The translations under genes were made by a program, and so were the position numbers. Under the pieces are notes generated by a model, which searched no databases, had not been told where the DNA came from, and saw only the letters and a program-made list of their open reading frames with translations. A stretch of 39,314 nucleotides of DNA, taken from NCBI GenBank assembly GCA_015231825.1, contig JADGAV010000044.1, positions 1-39,314 on the forward strand, written 5' to 3'. Positions 9,701 to 17,367 of the stretch are shown in pieces; the stretch's first letter is position 1; every line of letters begins with the position of its first letter. The DNA is from SAR324 cluster bacterium (GTDB lineage: Bacteria > SAR324 > NAC60-12).

Positions 9701-10440
9701 TCCAGTTCTAACCTGGATTCGGAAAAACCTTTACTCAGCGCCCGTCTGTCTGTCAGTAAATTTTCGGTAACAGCCTCGGCTTCCCATTGTTTTTTCAACA
9801 ACTGTTCTTCGATTGTCCTGCTTTTTTGATAGTGCTTGTAAAAAAATTCGAAGAGCGTTTTTATTGTGTTTGACGAGAACTTCGTCAATTCCTCTTCATC
9901 GAAAAGAGCAATCAAATCAAAAAAGGTTTCCGCACTGGAAAGCTCTGGTTTGGATTCATCATGGGCAACAATCATCAAAAGAAATTCGTCGTCAATCAGT
10001 TGTTTCAAGGCATGAATGACGGTTCTTTTCAGTTGCTGATTGCTGTCTCTGAGCAGATCTTTCAAAGGCAGGATTGCGCTTGCTTCTCCCAGCAGCTCAA
10101 GGGATTTGACCGCCTGAATTTTCAGGTAGAGATCCGGTTGAAAACAAAAAGGAAGAATATGGGGAACAACTTCAGGGGATTCCATGTTCCCCAGCACTTC
10201 CAAAATATGTTTCTGGACCGTCGGATTTCCGTTGTGCAATCGATCAATCAGACGGGGGATTGCCTGGGCAATTTCTGATTTTGACAAATTGATTGTCAAC
10301 GAACAATGGCCCTCCGCTGTTTCCACAAACGACAAAAGCTGCTGTGCCGTATTGACCTCCTGCAACACTTCCTGCTCTGAGAACAAGGCGGCATTGTCAC
10401 CATTGTCCTTGTATTCTCTCAGTTCAATCACTTTACCCAT
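6712..10440 (-). CDS. HEAT-repeat / degenerate receiver / HPt / CheA-type ATPase protein
   Basis: A 1242-residue paralogue of the protein at 207-4157. HEAT-like repeats lie at about 40-170 and again in the 700-900 region. A Glu-rich coiled coil (about 200-340) and a receiver-like domain (about 375-500) lie between. The receiver has Ser in place of the phospho-Asp (LTSGKIAQMDG) and SRLF where SKxF is usual, so it should not accept phosphate. Unlike its paralogue it keeps an HPt motif HMSKG with His978. The HATPase is canonical: NSVDHG at 1106, DDGQG near 1147, SGRGVG at 1203. There is no CheW domain or TM segment. It starts 31 bases after the CheY-like gene and is followed at 6645 by the hybrid kinase, so all four genes probably form one transcript. 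I infer a large scaffolded CheA-like kinase that phosphorylates its own HPt or passes phosphate to the CheY-like protein. Confidence 0.8.
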   Translation of the reverse strand: MGKVIELREYKDNGDNAALFSEQEVLQEVNTAQQLLSFVETAEGHCSLTINLSKSEIAQAIPRLIDRLHNGNPTVQKHILEVLGNMESPEVVPHILPFCFQPDLYLKIQAVKSLELLGEASAILPLKDLLRDSNQQLKRTVIHALKQLIDDEFLLMIVAHDESKPELSSAETFFDLIALFDEEELTKFSSNTIKTLFEFFYKHYQKSRTIEEQLLKKQWEAEAVTENLLTDRRALSKGFSESRLELEIFRKSALSEAEERRLLPEPAEDQSGELEKLRAQFESLLQENEQSQAEITNLRSTIEAFEEQSIQAEAELEPEAEAATEAELPEESSEESLPESFDPGDFTFNEDILEDLFVEIPGQAALNPSPQIDFPGIILMLEQDLASAEFLRSLFHHAGYSQIRIFLDGRLALENIKQHHSEIKLILTSGKIAQMDGLEFLKKIRAFEKEQEGAACPIIAFTEDLNTYKLNELTDAGASEVFSRLFVPEKLIESVGKLTGALEQADEEAEKQHLSQVARQNLSKFCRFHKKRISLAFKYPKTLTGFSVNEENFRALFEKMIEFCVVSAANKSRITLLLKPSDKEDAPAFIIAASFQRSEESPFQFIEAEFKENELFAAGELLEEPAQEEGRPRGIKINLPYQTPGEVREISLETASEEALDDEEVFDLLDELEDEGSNIQEIVNKIQGFCEKEPFRLFSVMDYLHDGHFERAHQEILEMLQKLDRVDIIPYLIRRFQQLHKEYKLWALSFIAEKDIKAGLYFIISVLRDKDEEVRHQALTALLKHFEASFLHLLMHSFVRTFRLPKTLKKSEILRRLPAKERSAFFQILLFNEKFEQSVPFLFGYLQFAAPFEQESVYIALAAQKSLHYLNEEQITVLKDHFEKQQVLQRFPNIAISLLLSTAGEFLEWIMSHIKPIHWIDVFQTRFVEDVKSGWEAMGPFIQEGMQEVLEHFLRAEELLFTGELDEEQEKEVYRMFHMSKGVALSLDLEILVALYHYIESLWSKLSPHVEEKKEEAASLRTNFENLLGVTKKAARIISMADQDDSFLLDKKALNTIFPRLEHLFNKLTSMLKKEAKLTLLEEKVFYFDPAVLSSLNEILIQLLKNSVDHGIEANEKRMGLGKPERGEIQVRIGEKDEQMEITVSDDGQGLNAEKIARRCIEKELLTAEQAAEIMADETKHSELYDYIFIAQFSTAQKASEISGRGVGMDIIRSEVEGMGGSISIKSESGKGSSFVIQIPTS

Positions 10441-10471
10441 TTTTCTTTTGCTTTTTTATTTTTAAAATTTC

Positions 10472-10840
10472 CTACAAGTCTTCCAATAACTGTTTGAGTG
10501 CGGCTTGAATGGTATTGGGTTTGAAAGGTTTTCTGAAAAATCCGGTGGCCCCCAACTCCAGACACTGGGGTTTGTAGACGCCTTCCTGTTCAGAAGAAAG
10601 CATGAAAACCGGAGTAACGGCGTTTTTTTCACGAAAGGCTTTTAGAAACTCAACCCCTGTCATGACCGGCATATTGATATCAGAAAAAATTATTTCAAAA
10701 TCATGCTCGCTAGTCAAGTCGAGGCCTTCCTGGCCATTTCCTGCCTGAATTACTTGATACCCCATTGCCTTTTGCAGTCCAAACGAGACCATTTTTCGGA
10801 TGATGGGCGAATCATCAATCACTAATGCTTTCTTTGACAT
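10472..10840 (-). CDS. CheY-like single-domain response regulator
   Basis: A 122-residue stand-alone receiver with every active-site element present: acidic pair Asp9-Asp10, phospho-acceptor Asp in FSDINMP, Ser in MLSSE, and Lys in RKPF. A GGAAGG Shine-Dalgarno sequence precedes the ATG. It is first in the minus-strand operon and lacks an output domain, so it should work by protein contact as CheY does. The contrast with the two degenerate receivers downstream suggests it is the real phosphoryl acceptor. Whether it acts on flagella is unknown, since no motility genes are in the window. Confidence 0.9.
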   Translation of the reverse strand: MSKKALVIDDSPIIRKMVSFGLQKAMGYQVIQAGNGQEGLDLTSEHDFEIIFSDINMPVMTGVEFLKAFREKNAVTPVFMLSSEQEGVYKPQCLELGATGFFRKPFKPNTIQAALKQLLEDL

Positions 10841-10907
10841 AAACCTTCCTTCCTTTTTTTTTTGAATGGAGAGCTTGATCCTGCAGACGACGCAGTGCTC
10901 TAATTTG

Positions 10908-10937
10908 TCTATACAAGATTCAATATAAATATTACAA
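10908..10937 (-). promoter_or_regulatory. Candidate promoter of the CheY/kinase operon
   Basis: On the minus strand TTGTAA (10937-10932) and TATAGA (10913-10908) are separated by 18 bases, a plausible sigma-70-type pair about 70 bases upstream of the cheY-like start. Each box matches four or five of six consensus positions. The stretch is distinctly AT-rich compared with the genes around it. Confidence 0.35.
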
Positions 10938-11026
10938 GTCTGGAATTAAATCTACCCTATCATATTTTGGAGGCTTTGGGAGCAAGGAAGTTGGGATGGA
11001 CTGTTCCTGCCTTTTGCCCGCTTTTG

Positions 11027-14000
11027 CTAGTTCAACTCTTTCACAGAATCGAGCCAGGAAAAAAACGGTTTTGCCAAAAAAGTATTGAGATTTTTTGCAG
11101 GAAGGCAGAGGGCAAGACTTCGGAAGGGCTGCCATTTTTCTTCAAGAAGCAAGTCTTCGGGAAGAAGAATGACCATAAAATTCTGCAGGCATTGCTGAAA
11201 ACAGGTTTGATACGCTTTGGCAATCACCACCTCATCATTGGCCCGGCTTGAAAGGTCCATCAGGATCACCTTTTTCTTAAATGCATTCTTGTTTTGCAGG
11301 AATTTCTCCCACTTGATCACCTGCCCCTTCTTTCTTTTGAATCGAAATTTGGCAAAAAGCAGCGAGGCGAAAACAGGATAATTCATCCGATCCCCAATAA
11401 AAACCAGTGGTTCGCTCAATTCATCAAGATGGGGCAGGTGAAAAAAGGAAAGCTCCCTTTCCAAATTTTCCATTATGACGGACACCAGGGAATGATTTTC
11501 ATCCTGAATTTTTCGCAGTGCCATCAGTTGGTTGGTCATTTCCATCAATTCCTTGATTTCGCTGGAACCCACGGCTGTCTCTTCTCCTAATTGAGAAAGG
11601 CTTTCCTTGAGATCACTGCCTTTGGAGAGCGAAGATACCCAGGCGATTATTTTATTACAAAAATTCTCGGCATCCTGCTTCTCTTTTTTAAAGGCCATTT
11701 CCCGCCCAATCAGATCCGTGCTGAGCATTTCAATTTTTTTCTGCTGGCTCTGCAAGCGGGCCTGCAAGCGCACCAGTTCCTGAGACCCTTCTTCATTTTG
11801 CAGCAGCAGCATTTTCAATTCCTTTTCTTCTTTTTCAATGGCTGCCGAAACTTCCTGAGACGATTGCTTCTTTTTTCCTTCTTCTCCTTCAACCATCTTT
11901 TTCAATTCATCAAATCTGTCAAAACTTCCCTTGAGTTCTCCTCGAATTTGATCCAGTTCTTTTGGCAAGTGATTTATCTGCCTTTTTGCGGCTGAGATTG
12001 ATTTTTCAAGCGCTTGTTTTTTTTGTGGAAAATCGATCATTTTCTTTCTCATCTCCGCAATTCTTTCATTGGCTGCACCGCCAAAGAGCGACTTTTTAGT
12101 GGCCACCTTCATAGTTTCTTCTTTTTGATCAAGCAATGCCTTGTATTGCTTTTGAAATGCCGCCAATTCCTTTTTTGCCTTCCCTTTCTGTTTTTCCAAA
12201 TTTTCAGCATTTTGCATCAGTTCGTTACGATTGCTGCTCAGTTGATTGTATTCGTCTTTGATCTCCTCAACGGCCTGCTCCTTTTCAGTCAACTTGTCAA
12301 ACAAGCTTTGTTTCTGCTGAATCATCCCATTCAATCTGCCAATCTGCTGTTCCTGATTGGGAACCGTTTTTGTCAACTCGGCAAGTTCCCCTGTCATCTC
12401 AGCAATATGCTTCCCGGTGCTCACCTTCAGTTTTTTTTGCTGGGCCAAACGTTCCGATTCTGCTTGAAAAAAGCTGGGAAGCTGTTTTTGAAAATCCCTC
12501 GTCATTTTTTGAAGTGCCTCGGTCAGGTTTGATGAATTTTCCTCAAACTGGAATTTCAGAAACAGCTGCACAATTTTAAGGTAAAATGTCTGCAGCGGAT
12601 TTCCTGCGGCTTCATGCAGCATTTCATTCAGCTTCTTTTCTGCTTCTTTTTTGATTTGTTCCTGTTCTTCTTTTTGCTGTGAGTTATTTGACTGATTGAG
12701 TTCGAATTCAGGAATCCCGTAGCAATGGAGAGAAGGATATTTTTTTCGAATTTCACTTTGCTGATTTTCCGTGGTGATGATGGTGGGGAAGACGGGTTTT
12801 TCCGACAAAGGTTCTATTCCTGATTTTCCGTCCTGCCGCTGCCCCGGAACCTGGCAGGAAAGCACGGCCTGCTCCAGTTCATTGAGGGACCGGAGCATCT
12901 TGATATTTTTAAATCCGATGTTTTCAATTTGTTTCGCTAAAATTTCTGCTAAATCAGGAGCAATGGCAATCAGCACAGGGCGTTCGTGCAGACTGATGCT
13001 TTGAAAATCAATATATTTCTGCCAAATATTTTCTTCACAACGGGCATGGACCCGCAGCAGCTCCTGATGTAATTTCTCTTTTACTGCAGAAGCATCGTCA
13101 TTGATAAAATCTTCAAACACCGCCGTGTCAATCCGGGTGGAAAAATGACCGGCCGGGACGGTCTTATTGCGGATTTTCCATAGATCCTTCAATTCCAGTG
13201 ACCAAACCCCGCTTTGTTCCGACCTCAAGGCCTTGATGGATTCGATCATTAAAGAGAGCCTCCCCCGGCGGCTATGCCTCAAATTAAATGCCTTGATTTT
13301 TTGAGGAAAAATTTCAAAGGACTGGCTCTCTTGATCAAATAATTCCTCCACGGGGTGCGGCTTTTCAGGGGTTTGACCTTCCGGGGCTTTCATCAAAATT
13401 GATTTCAATTGCCATTCTCCAGCGGATGAAGCGGCTCCTCCGCCTGGAGCTTTCTTAAATACCAGTTTTGCAATCTCATCGAAGGGGATCCCGCTGTTTT
13501 CCATCAAGGGTGTTCCCTTCTGTGGATGCCTGTTGTGATAGTCCGTTTCCTCCAGGAATTGACGATTTGAACGATCGACGATGGCATTCAGAAACGGCAG
13601 CTCAATCAGGGTTCCTTCTTCATAAGAATGTTCTATGGAAACAGTCGGCTGCCATTCAGATTCGTTGAGGAATCGGGCAGACATGTCCAAATCCATTTTT
13701 TCGATCTGTGTAAAGTATTCGGCCACGTCCCCAATCAAGAAATGTTTGCAGCCTTTCAAGCTGTCTCGGGTGCAAAATGAGGAGTAATTCCGCAATTCCC
13801 GTACCCATTTCAACGAAGCGTGCCCTGCTTTCTCAAGTCCTTCCAATTTGCTGACAGGCAGCAGGTAAAACAAGACATCGATCAGTAAATCATCATCGGA
13901 TTGTTCGATCTCCAGTCTTGAAATCAGACTGTGTGCTCTTGAAAAAAGGGAATGTTTATTTTTTTGATGAAACTCCAGCAATGCATTGACTTGTTCCTCT

Positions 14001-14029
14001 TTTCCTCCAAAAAATCCGATATGCAGCAT
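11027..14029 (-). CDS. Large coiled-coil protein of unknown function
   Basis: A 1000-residue protein that I do not recognise. Residues 1-330 are mixed alpha/beta without a clear family. About 345-440 looks like a Rossmann or receiver-type fold (RPVLIAIAPDLAEIL, then IGFKNIKMLRSLNELE) but lacks a phosphorylation site. Residues about 450-830 are a long, nearly continuous Lys/Glu/Gln-rich coiled coil. A globular end (about 860-1000) has beta-strand/helix alternation (VILMDLSSR, FMVILLPEDLL). No TM segment, signal peptide or Walker motif is visible. It lies 186 bases upstream of the CheY-like gene on the same strand, with a candidate promoter between them, so it may be transcribed separately. The layout recalls SMC-like or filament-forming scaffolds but without ATPase motifs. 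The context suggests a structural partner of the signalling operon. Confidence 0.7.
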   Translation of the reverse strand: MLHIGFFGGKEEQVNALLEFHQKNKHSLFSRAHSLISRLEIEQSDDDLLIDVLFYLLPVSKLEGLEKAGHASLKWVRELRNYSSFCTRDSLKGCKHFLIGDVAEYFTQIEKMDLDMSARFLNESEWQPTVSIEHSYEEGTLIELPFLNAIVDRSNRQFLEETDYHNRHPQKGTPLMENSGIPFDEIAKLVFKKAPGGGAASSAGEWQLKSILMKAPEGQTPEKPHPVEELFDQESQSFEIFPQKIKAFNLRHSRRGRLSLMIESIKALRSEQSGVWSLELKDLWKIRNKTVPAGHFSTRIDTAVFEDFINDDASAVKEKLHQELLRVHARCEENIWQKYIDFQSISLHERPVLIAIAPDLAEILAKQIENIGFKNIKMLRSLNELEQAVLSCQVPGQRQDGKSGIEPLSEKPVFPTIITTENQQSEIRKKYPSLHCYGIPEFELNQSNNSQQKEEQEQIKKEAEKKLNEMLHEAAGNPLQTFYLKIVQLFLKFQFEENSSNLTEALQKMTRDFQKQLPSFFQAESERLAQQKKLKVSTGKHIAEMTGELAELTKTVPNQEQQIGRLNGMIQQKQSLFDKLTEKEQAVEEIKDEYNQLSSNRNELMQNAENLEKQKGKAKKELAAFQKQYKALLDQKEETMKVATKKSLFGGAANERIAEMRKKMIDFPQKKQALEKSISAAKRQINHLPKELDQIRGELKGSFDRFDELKKMVEGEEGKKKQSSQEVSAAIEKEEKELKMLLLQNEEGSQELVRLQARLQSQQKKIEMLSTDLIGREMAFKKEKQDAENFCNKIIAWVSSLSKGSDLKESLSQLGEETAVGSSEIKELMEMTNQLMALRKIQDENHSLVSVIMENLERELSFFHLPHLDELSEPLVFIGDRMNYPVFASLLFAKFRFKRKKGQVIKWEKFLQNKNAFKKKVILMDLSSRANDEVVIAKAYQTCFQQCLQNFMVILLPEDLLLEEKWQPFRSLALCLPAKNLNTFLAKPFFSWLDSVKELN

Positions 14030-14137
14030 AACTTCTTGTTGTTTTGAAATTCCTCAGGGATGTTTATTATATCTTGCGAGTATCCTTCTCACAGAAAGAC
14101 GGGTTTCGTCAAAAAACCCCTCCTGGGAGGCCGACGT

Positions 14138-14160
14138 GGGACGGGACGGGACGGGGTGGG
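14138..14160 (+). other. Possible G-quadruplex tract
   Basis: Five runs of three or four G are separated by AC, AC, AC and T, which fits the classical G-quadruplex pattern with very short loops. It lies at the edge of a dispersed-repeat fragment that begins GGCCGACGTGG at 14129, and probably arose by expansion of a GGGAC unit inside it. It is about 110 bases upstream of the coiled-coil gene's start. Confidence 0.6.
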
Positions 14161-14246
14161 TCAATGCCTCGTCAAAGGCGGTAGAAAAGAGCTCAGCGAT
14201 TCATCCCAGGGAAATAATCGAAAAAAATCTGATTCAGACTGTTCAC

Positions 14247-14261
14247 CTGCCGAAAAGGCAG
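14247..14261. repeat. Small hairpin CTGCC-GAAAA-GGCAG
   Basis: A perfect five-base-pair stem with a GAAAA loop. The surrounding bases (CCTG, then GGCAGTCT and AC) resemble the hairpin at 17350-17365, so the two may be copies of one short repeat. No T tract follows. Confidence 0.4.
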
Positions 14262-14540
14262 TCTAACTCGAGTGGGTAAAAAAGCAAGAGTTTTCAAGCA
14301 GATCAAATTCCGTACATTGCCTCTGCAAAAGAACGGTGCTTTTTCAAAATTTTTTAGACTTCTTTCCATTTTTTTCTTTACTGCATTATTCTGCGTTGAT
14401 AAAGTACCACACGCAGAGATCAGCAAGGAAAGATGGTTTCATACGATTTATTTGTTTGAGGTATGAAAGCTTCCCTGAAAGCCACCTAGTTCATCACGGT
14501 GAGGCTTGCCTGACTTTCCAAAACTGCTTGTATCAATGAT

Positions 14541-14562
14541 GGGGGCTTCATGGCCCCCTTTT
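14541..14562 (+). terminator. Terminator-like hairpin before the symporter gene
   Basis: GGGGGC and GCCCCC arms around a six-base loop, followed by TTTT. It lies 45 bases before the likely ATG of the symporter gene. It overlaps an alternative upstream ATG at 14550, which makes that start unlikely. It could end a short upstream transcript or attenuate the symporter gene itself. Confidence 0.5.
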
Positions 14563-14606
14563 ACATTCTAAATCAAGAAAATTCCCATAAGTGCGTAAAA
14601 AAAGAT

Positions 14607-15944
14607 ATGGAAACGATTGCCAGCTGGATTTGGAATCCCCTCCTCAGTTTGATTTATATCGAAATCGGGATCATTGTCTTGCTGATCACAGGATTTGCAG
14701 CATGGAGACACATCATTCCCGCCCTGCCGGCCCTCTGGAAAAACAGACATCAGCATTCCCACACCATTGAACACGAGCGTCATATCACCCCCTGGCAGGC
14801 GTTCCTCACTGCCCTGGGAGCTGGAATTGGTGTCGGGAATATCGCCGGAGTCAGCACCGCCATTCACCTGGGAGGACCCGGTGCCCTTTTTTGGATGTGG
14901 GTCTCGGCCCTGGTCGGTATGAGCTTTCGGATGTGCTCTGTTTGGCTGACCCAGCAATACCAGGGCAAGGATCCGGATAACCTGCTCTATGCCACCCCGA
15001 TGGCTTACCTCGAGAGCACGATGAAAGGTCTGTGGGCGTGGATTCCGGCCGCCTTGGCAGGATTGCTGCTCGTGAAGGGCTTTCTGACGGCCAATCTGAT
15101 CCAGTCCAATTCGGTTGCCCATGCGTTGCAGGATGAGCTGGGAGCCTCCACTTTGGCAATTGCCTTCCTCTTGGCCTCGGGAGTCGCCTTTGTCATCCTG
15201 GGAGGAATGAAAAAAATCGTCGATGCCAGCCTCGTGATTACTCCCTGGATGGTAACCGCTTATTTAGGGGCGGGCATCATTGTTCTCTTATCCGACCCCT
15301 TTAGAACAGTGTCCACCCTGGGGATGGTTTTTGGGCATGCCTTCAGTCCATATTCCGCTGCCAGCGGAGTGATCGGCTATGGTGTTTTTCAGACCATTCA
15401 ATTCGGCATTTCGAGAGGGATTTTTGATCATGGTTCCGGAATGGGCATCTCCCCCTTCCTGCACGCTTCCAATCAAGGCAATCCCCGTGAAAACGCATTT
15501 CTTGCGGCAACGGTTCCTGTTGCAGAAACACTGGTTGTCTCGACAATCACAGGGCTTGTTGTGCTCAGCATCGGCAATTGGACTCAGCACAACGGGGCTT
15601 TTTTGACCACTTCCTCATTTGAATCGTTTTATGGCGATGTCGGACAAATCCTGATCATGGCCTGCCTGGTGGTGTTTGCCTTCACAACCATGATCAATTG
15701 GTCCTATTATGCAGAACGCTGTTTTCAGTATCTAGGAGGAAACAACCTGGTGAAATTCCGTTGGATGTTTATTTTTGTCACCTTTTGCGGCCCCTTTTTC
15801 CCCGTCAAATTTGTCTGGGCCACCGGTGATGTCATGATTGCCCTGGTGATCATCTTCCATCTTTTCCCCCTGCTCTATTTGGTCATCATTCACCGCAAGG
15901 AAATACAGGAGGATCTGGGAATCATCACGCAAGAAGCGGATTGA
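14607..15944 (+). CDS. Sodium:alanine/glycine symporter (AgcS family)
   Basis: A 445-residue inner-membrane transporter of the AgcS amino-acid:cation symporter family, which takes up alanine or glycine with Na+. The family signature GVGNIAGVSTAIHLGGPGA (about residues 91-110) is intact, and about ten hydrophobic segments are spread along the chain. Length is normal for the family. The ATG at 14607 is preferred because the protein then begins METIASWIWNPLL, as AgcS proteins do, while an upstream in-frame ATG (14550) lies inside a terminator-like hairpin. The Shine-Dalgarno sequence is weak. It stands alone between non-coding regions. Substrate preference cannot be read from sequence. Confidence 0.9.
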   Translation: METIASWIWNPLLSLIYIEIGIIVLLITGFAAWRHIIPALPALWKNRHQHSHTIEHERHITPWQAFLTALGAGIGVGNIAGVSTAIHLGGPGALFWMWVSALVGMSFRMCSVWLTQQYQGKDPDNLLYATPMAYLESTMKGLWAWIPAALAGLLLVKGFLTANLIQSNSVAHALQDELGASTLAIAFLLASGVAFVILGGMKKIVDASLVITPWMVTAYLGAGIIVLLSDPFRTVSTLGMVFGHAFSPYSAASGVIGYGVFQTIQFGISRGIFDHGSGMGISPFLHASNQGNPRENAFLAATVPVAETLVVSTITGLVVLSIGNWTQHNGAFLTTSSFESFYGDVGQILIMACLVVFAFTTMINWSYYAERCFQYLGGNNLVKFRWMFIFVTFCGPFFPVKFVWATGDVMIALVIIFHLFPLLYLVIIHRKEIQEDLGIITQEAD

Positions 15945-16403
15945 AAAACCGGCGCTATCTGCTATCGGCCAATTGATCGCCGGACTCAATTTGATGACTG
16001 GAAAATGTGGCCGACGTGGAACGGGACATGTACTTTTATGGTTGCCTGCGGTCGGCGTTCCGCTCCTCAATTTTTCAAGGCTCGACATTCTTCAAAACAA
16101 AGTCGACAGAGCACTGGTTCCCTAATAACATGCAATCCCCTCTCAGCAGGCCGCCCCGATAGTTCATCACCCATTCTCACCAGTCCTGACGGACCCCCTC
16201 CCAAAAACATCAGCGCTGGCCGGTGAAATCTCTTAATTTTGTAGACAGTTCCTTCGATTGTAGGTAACTTATTAGGAATAATACCTTGTATCGAATTCAT
16301 CTTCAAAAGGAGGTTGGCTTCCGGGAAGAAATCGATACTTCTCTAATAATCGGTCATCACCGGCAGAACATCGCTGGCAGAAGCCTCAATAGGGAGTTGA
16401 AAC
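15945..16403. other. 459-base intergenic region with a diverged repeat copy
   Basis: The space between the symporter and band-7 genes. It holds a diverged fragment of the dispersed palindromic repeat (16009-16041). The 150 bases before the band-7 gene are AT-rich, but no convincing promoter pair was found. An AAGGAGG at about 16306 has no start codon at a useful distance. Confidence 0.5.
16009..16041 (+). repeat. Diverged fragment of the dispersed palindromic repeat
   Basis: GGCCGACGTGGAACG followed by GGACATGTACTTTTATGG. Both halves also occur in the copy at 23011-23147, but there the second half is on the opposite strand relative to the first. The outer AT-rich arms are mostly lost. Confidence 0.55.
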
Positions 16404-17324
16404 ATGAGTATTCAACAAAAACAGATGGATTTTAAAAGAATCGGCACATGGTTGACTTTCATCATCTTTGTTTTTGCCGTAATCTCGCTCGTCCAAGTGG
16501 GTTTGTTCACGGTGGATGAGGGGCATGTTGCCATCATCAAACGCTTTGGGGAAGCAACCCACCAAAGGACCCCTGGGCTGCATCTGATGATTCCAATCGT
16601 GGACGAAATCGTCTTGATCGAAGTCCGTACTCATAAGGATGTCGAGACCTTGAAAGCCTCCACCAATGAACAGATGCCGGTGGATGTCAAGGTTTCCGTC
16701 AACTGGACCGTTTTCCCCAACAGGGCTTTTGATCTCTACAAAGCCTATGGCGGCCTTGCACAGTTTGAAGACCGGATTCTCAACCCGCGTCTGCGTTCTG
16801 CCACCAAGGAAGCCTTGTCCAATTTTAGAGCGGAAGAAATTATTCAAAACCGGCACCGGGTCATCTCGGCCATTGACGAAACCCTGATTGAAACCATGGA
16901 GGATTACCCGGTAAAAATTGACAGCGTCCAGCTGGAAGACCTGGTTCTCCCGCAAAAATATTTAACGAGTATTGAAACCAAGCAAACCGAGAAAAACCTC
17001 GCAGATGCCGAGAAACATCGCCTGGAGCGCCAAAAACTGGAAGCACAGCGGGAAGTCAATACGGCCGTGGCAAGACGGGAAGCCGCCAAAGCCAAAGCGG
17101 AAGGAAAAGCCTATTCCATCGCGATAGAAGCGAAAGCCCAGGCCGAAGCGATCCGTATCAAGGGGCTTGCCGAGGCAACTGCCATTGAAACTAAAGCAGC
17201 TGCCCTGGGTGTCAATCACGCCCTGGTGGAGTACACCAAAGCACAGAGATGGAATGGTGAAATGCCCAGCACCATCATGGGAGGCGGACAAAACGTCCTT
17301 TGGTCTTTAGGCAACAATCCCTAA
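16404..17324 (+). CDS. Band-7/SPFH (prohibitin-like) membrane protein
   Basis: A 306-residue protein with one N-terminal TM helix (about 14-36), an SPFH domain (about 38-200, beginning VDEGHVAIIKRFGEATHQ) and an Ala/Lys/Glu-rich coiled coil (about 195-270). The Gly-rich end is GGGQNVLWSLGNNP. Such proteins form large ring assemblies at the inner membrane and often modulate proteases or local membrane organisation. GGGAG lies seven bases before the ATG. It is convergent with the ABC ATPase gene and not in an operon. The length and prohibitin-type layout match the general bacterial family, so a magnetosome-specific role is not implied. Confidence 0.88.
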   Translation: MSIQQKQMDFKRIGTWLTFIIFVFAVISLVQVGLFTVDEGHVAIIKRFGEATHQRTPGLHLMIPIVDEIVLIEVRTHKDVETLKASTNEQMPVDVKVSVNWTVFPNRAFDLYKAYGGLAQFEDRILNPRLRSATKEALSNFRAEEIIQNRHRVISAIDETLIETMEDYPVKIDSVQLEDLVLPQKYLTSIETKQTEKNLADAEKHRLERQKLEAQREVNTAVARREAAKAKAEGKAYSIAIEAKAQAEAIRIKGLAEATAIETKAAALGVNHALVEYTKAQRWNGEMPSTIMGGGQNVLWSLGNNP

Positions 17325-17349
17325 TCCTCTGCAAAAAGAGCGGGACGGC

Positions 17350-17365
17350 CTGTCCAGAAGGACAG
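17350..17365. terminator. Hairpin between convergent genes
   Basis: A perfect CTGTCC/GGACAG stem with an AGAA loop sits between the stops of the band-7 gene (17324) and the ABC ATPase gene (17368). The position fits a shared transcription barrier, but there is no T tract on either side. It resembles the hairpin at 14247-14261 and may be a copy of the same short repeat. Confidence 0.4.
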
Positions 17366-17367
17366 TC

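Larger units (their letters stand above)
14030..14606. other. 577-base divergent intergenic region
   Basis: This separates the divergent coiled-coil gene and the symporter gene. It holds a fragment of the dispersed repeat (from 14129), a run of G tracts at 14138-14160, a small hairpin at 14247-14261 and a terminator-like hairpin at 14541-14562. A 64-codon frame starting with GTG at 14272 has a hydrophobic stretch (SIFFFTALF) but no ribosome-binding site, and is not called a gene. Confidence 0.5.

Noticed and set aside
14272..14466. Plus-strand 64-codon frame with a hydrophobic segment, followed by a terminator-like hairpin
   Set aside because: GTG start without a ribosome-binding site, no recognisable domain, and the region is rich in T tracts that produce Phe/Leu runs by chance.
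14607..14700. Glycine riboswitch upstream of the AgcS-family symporter
   Set aside because: Looked for because such genes are often so controlled, but the conserved aptamer elements were not seen in 14270-14606.
14568..15122. 184-residue minus-strand frame opposite the symporter gene
   Set aside because: Shadow of the AgcS-family gene, whose family signature is clear.
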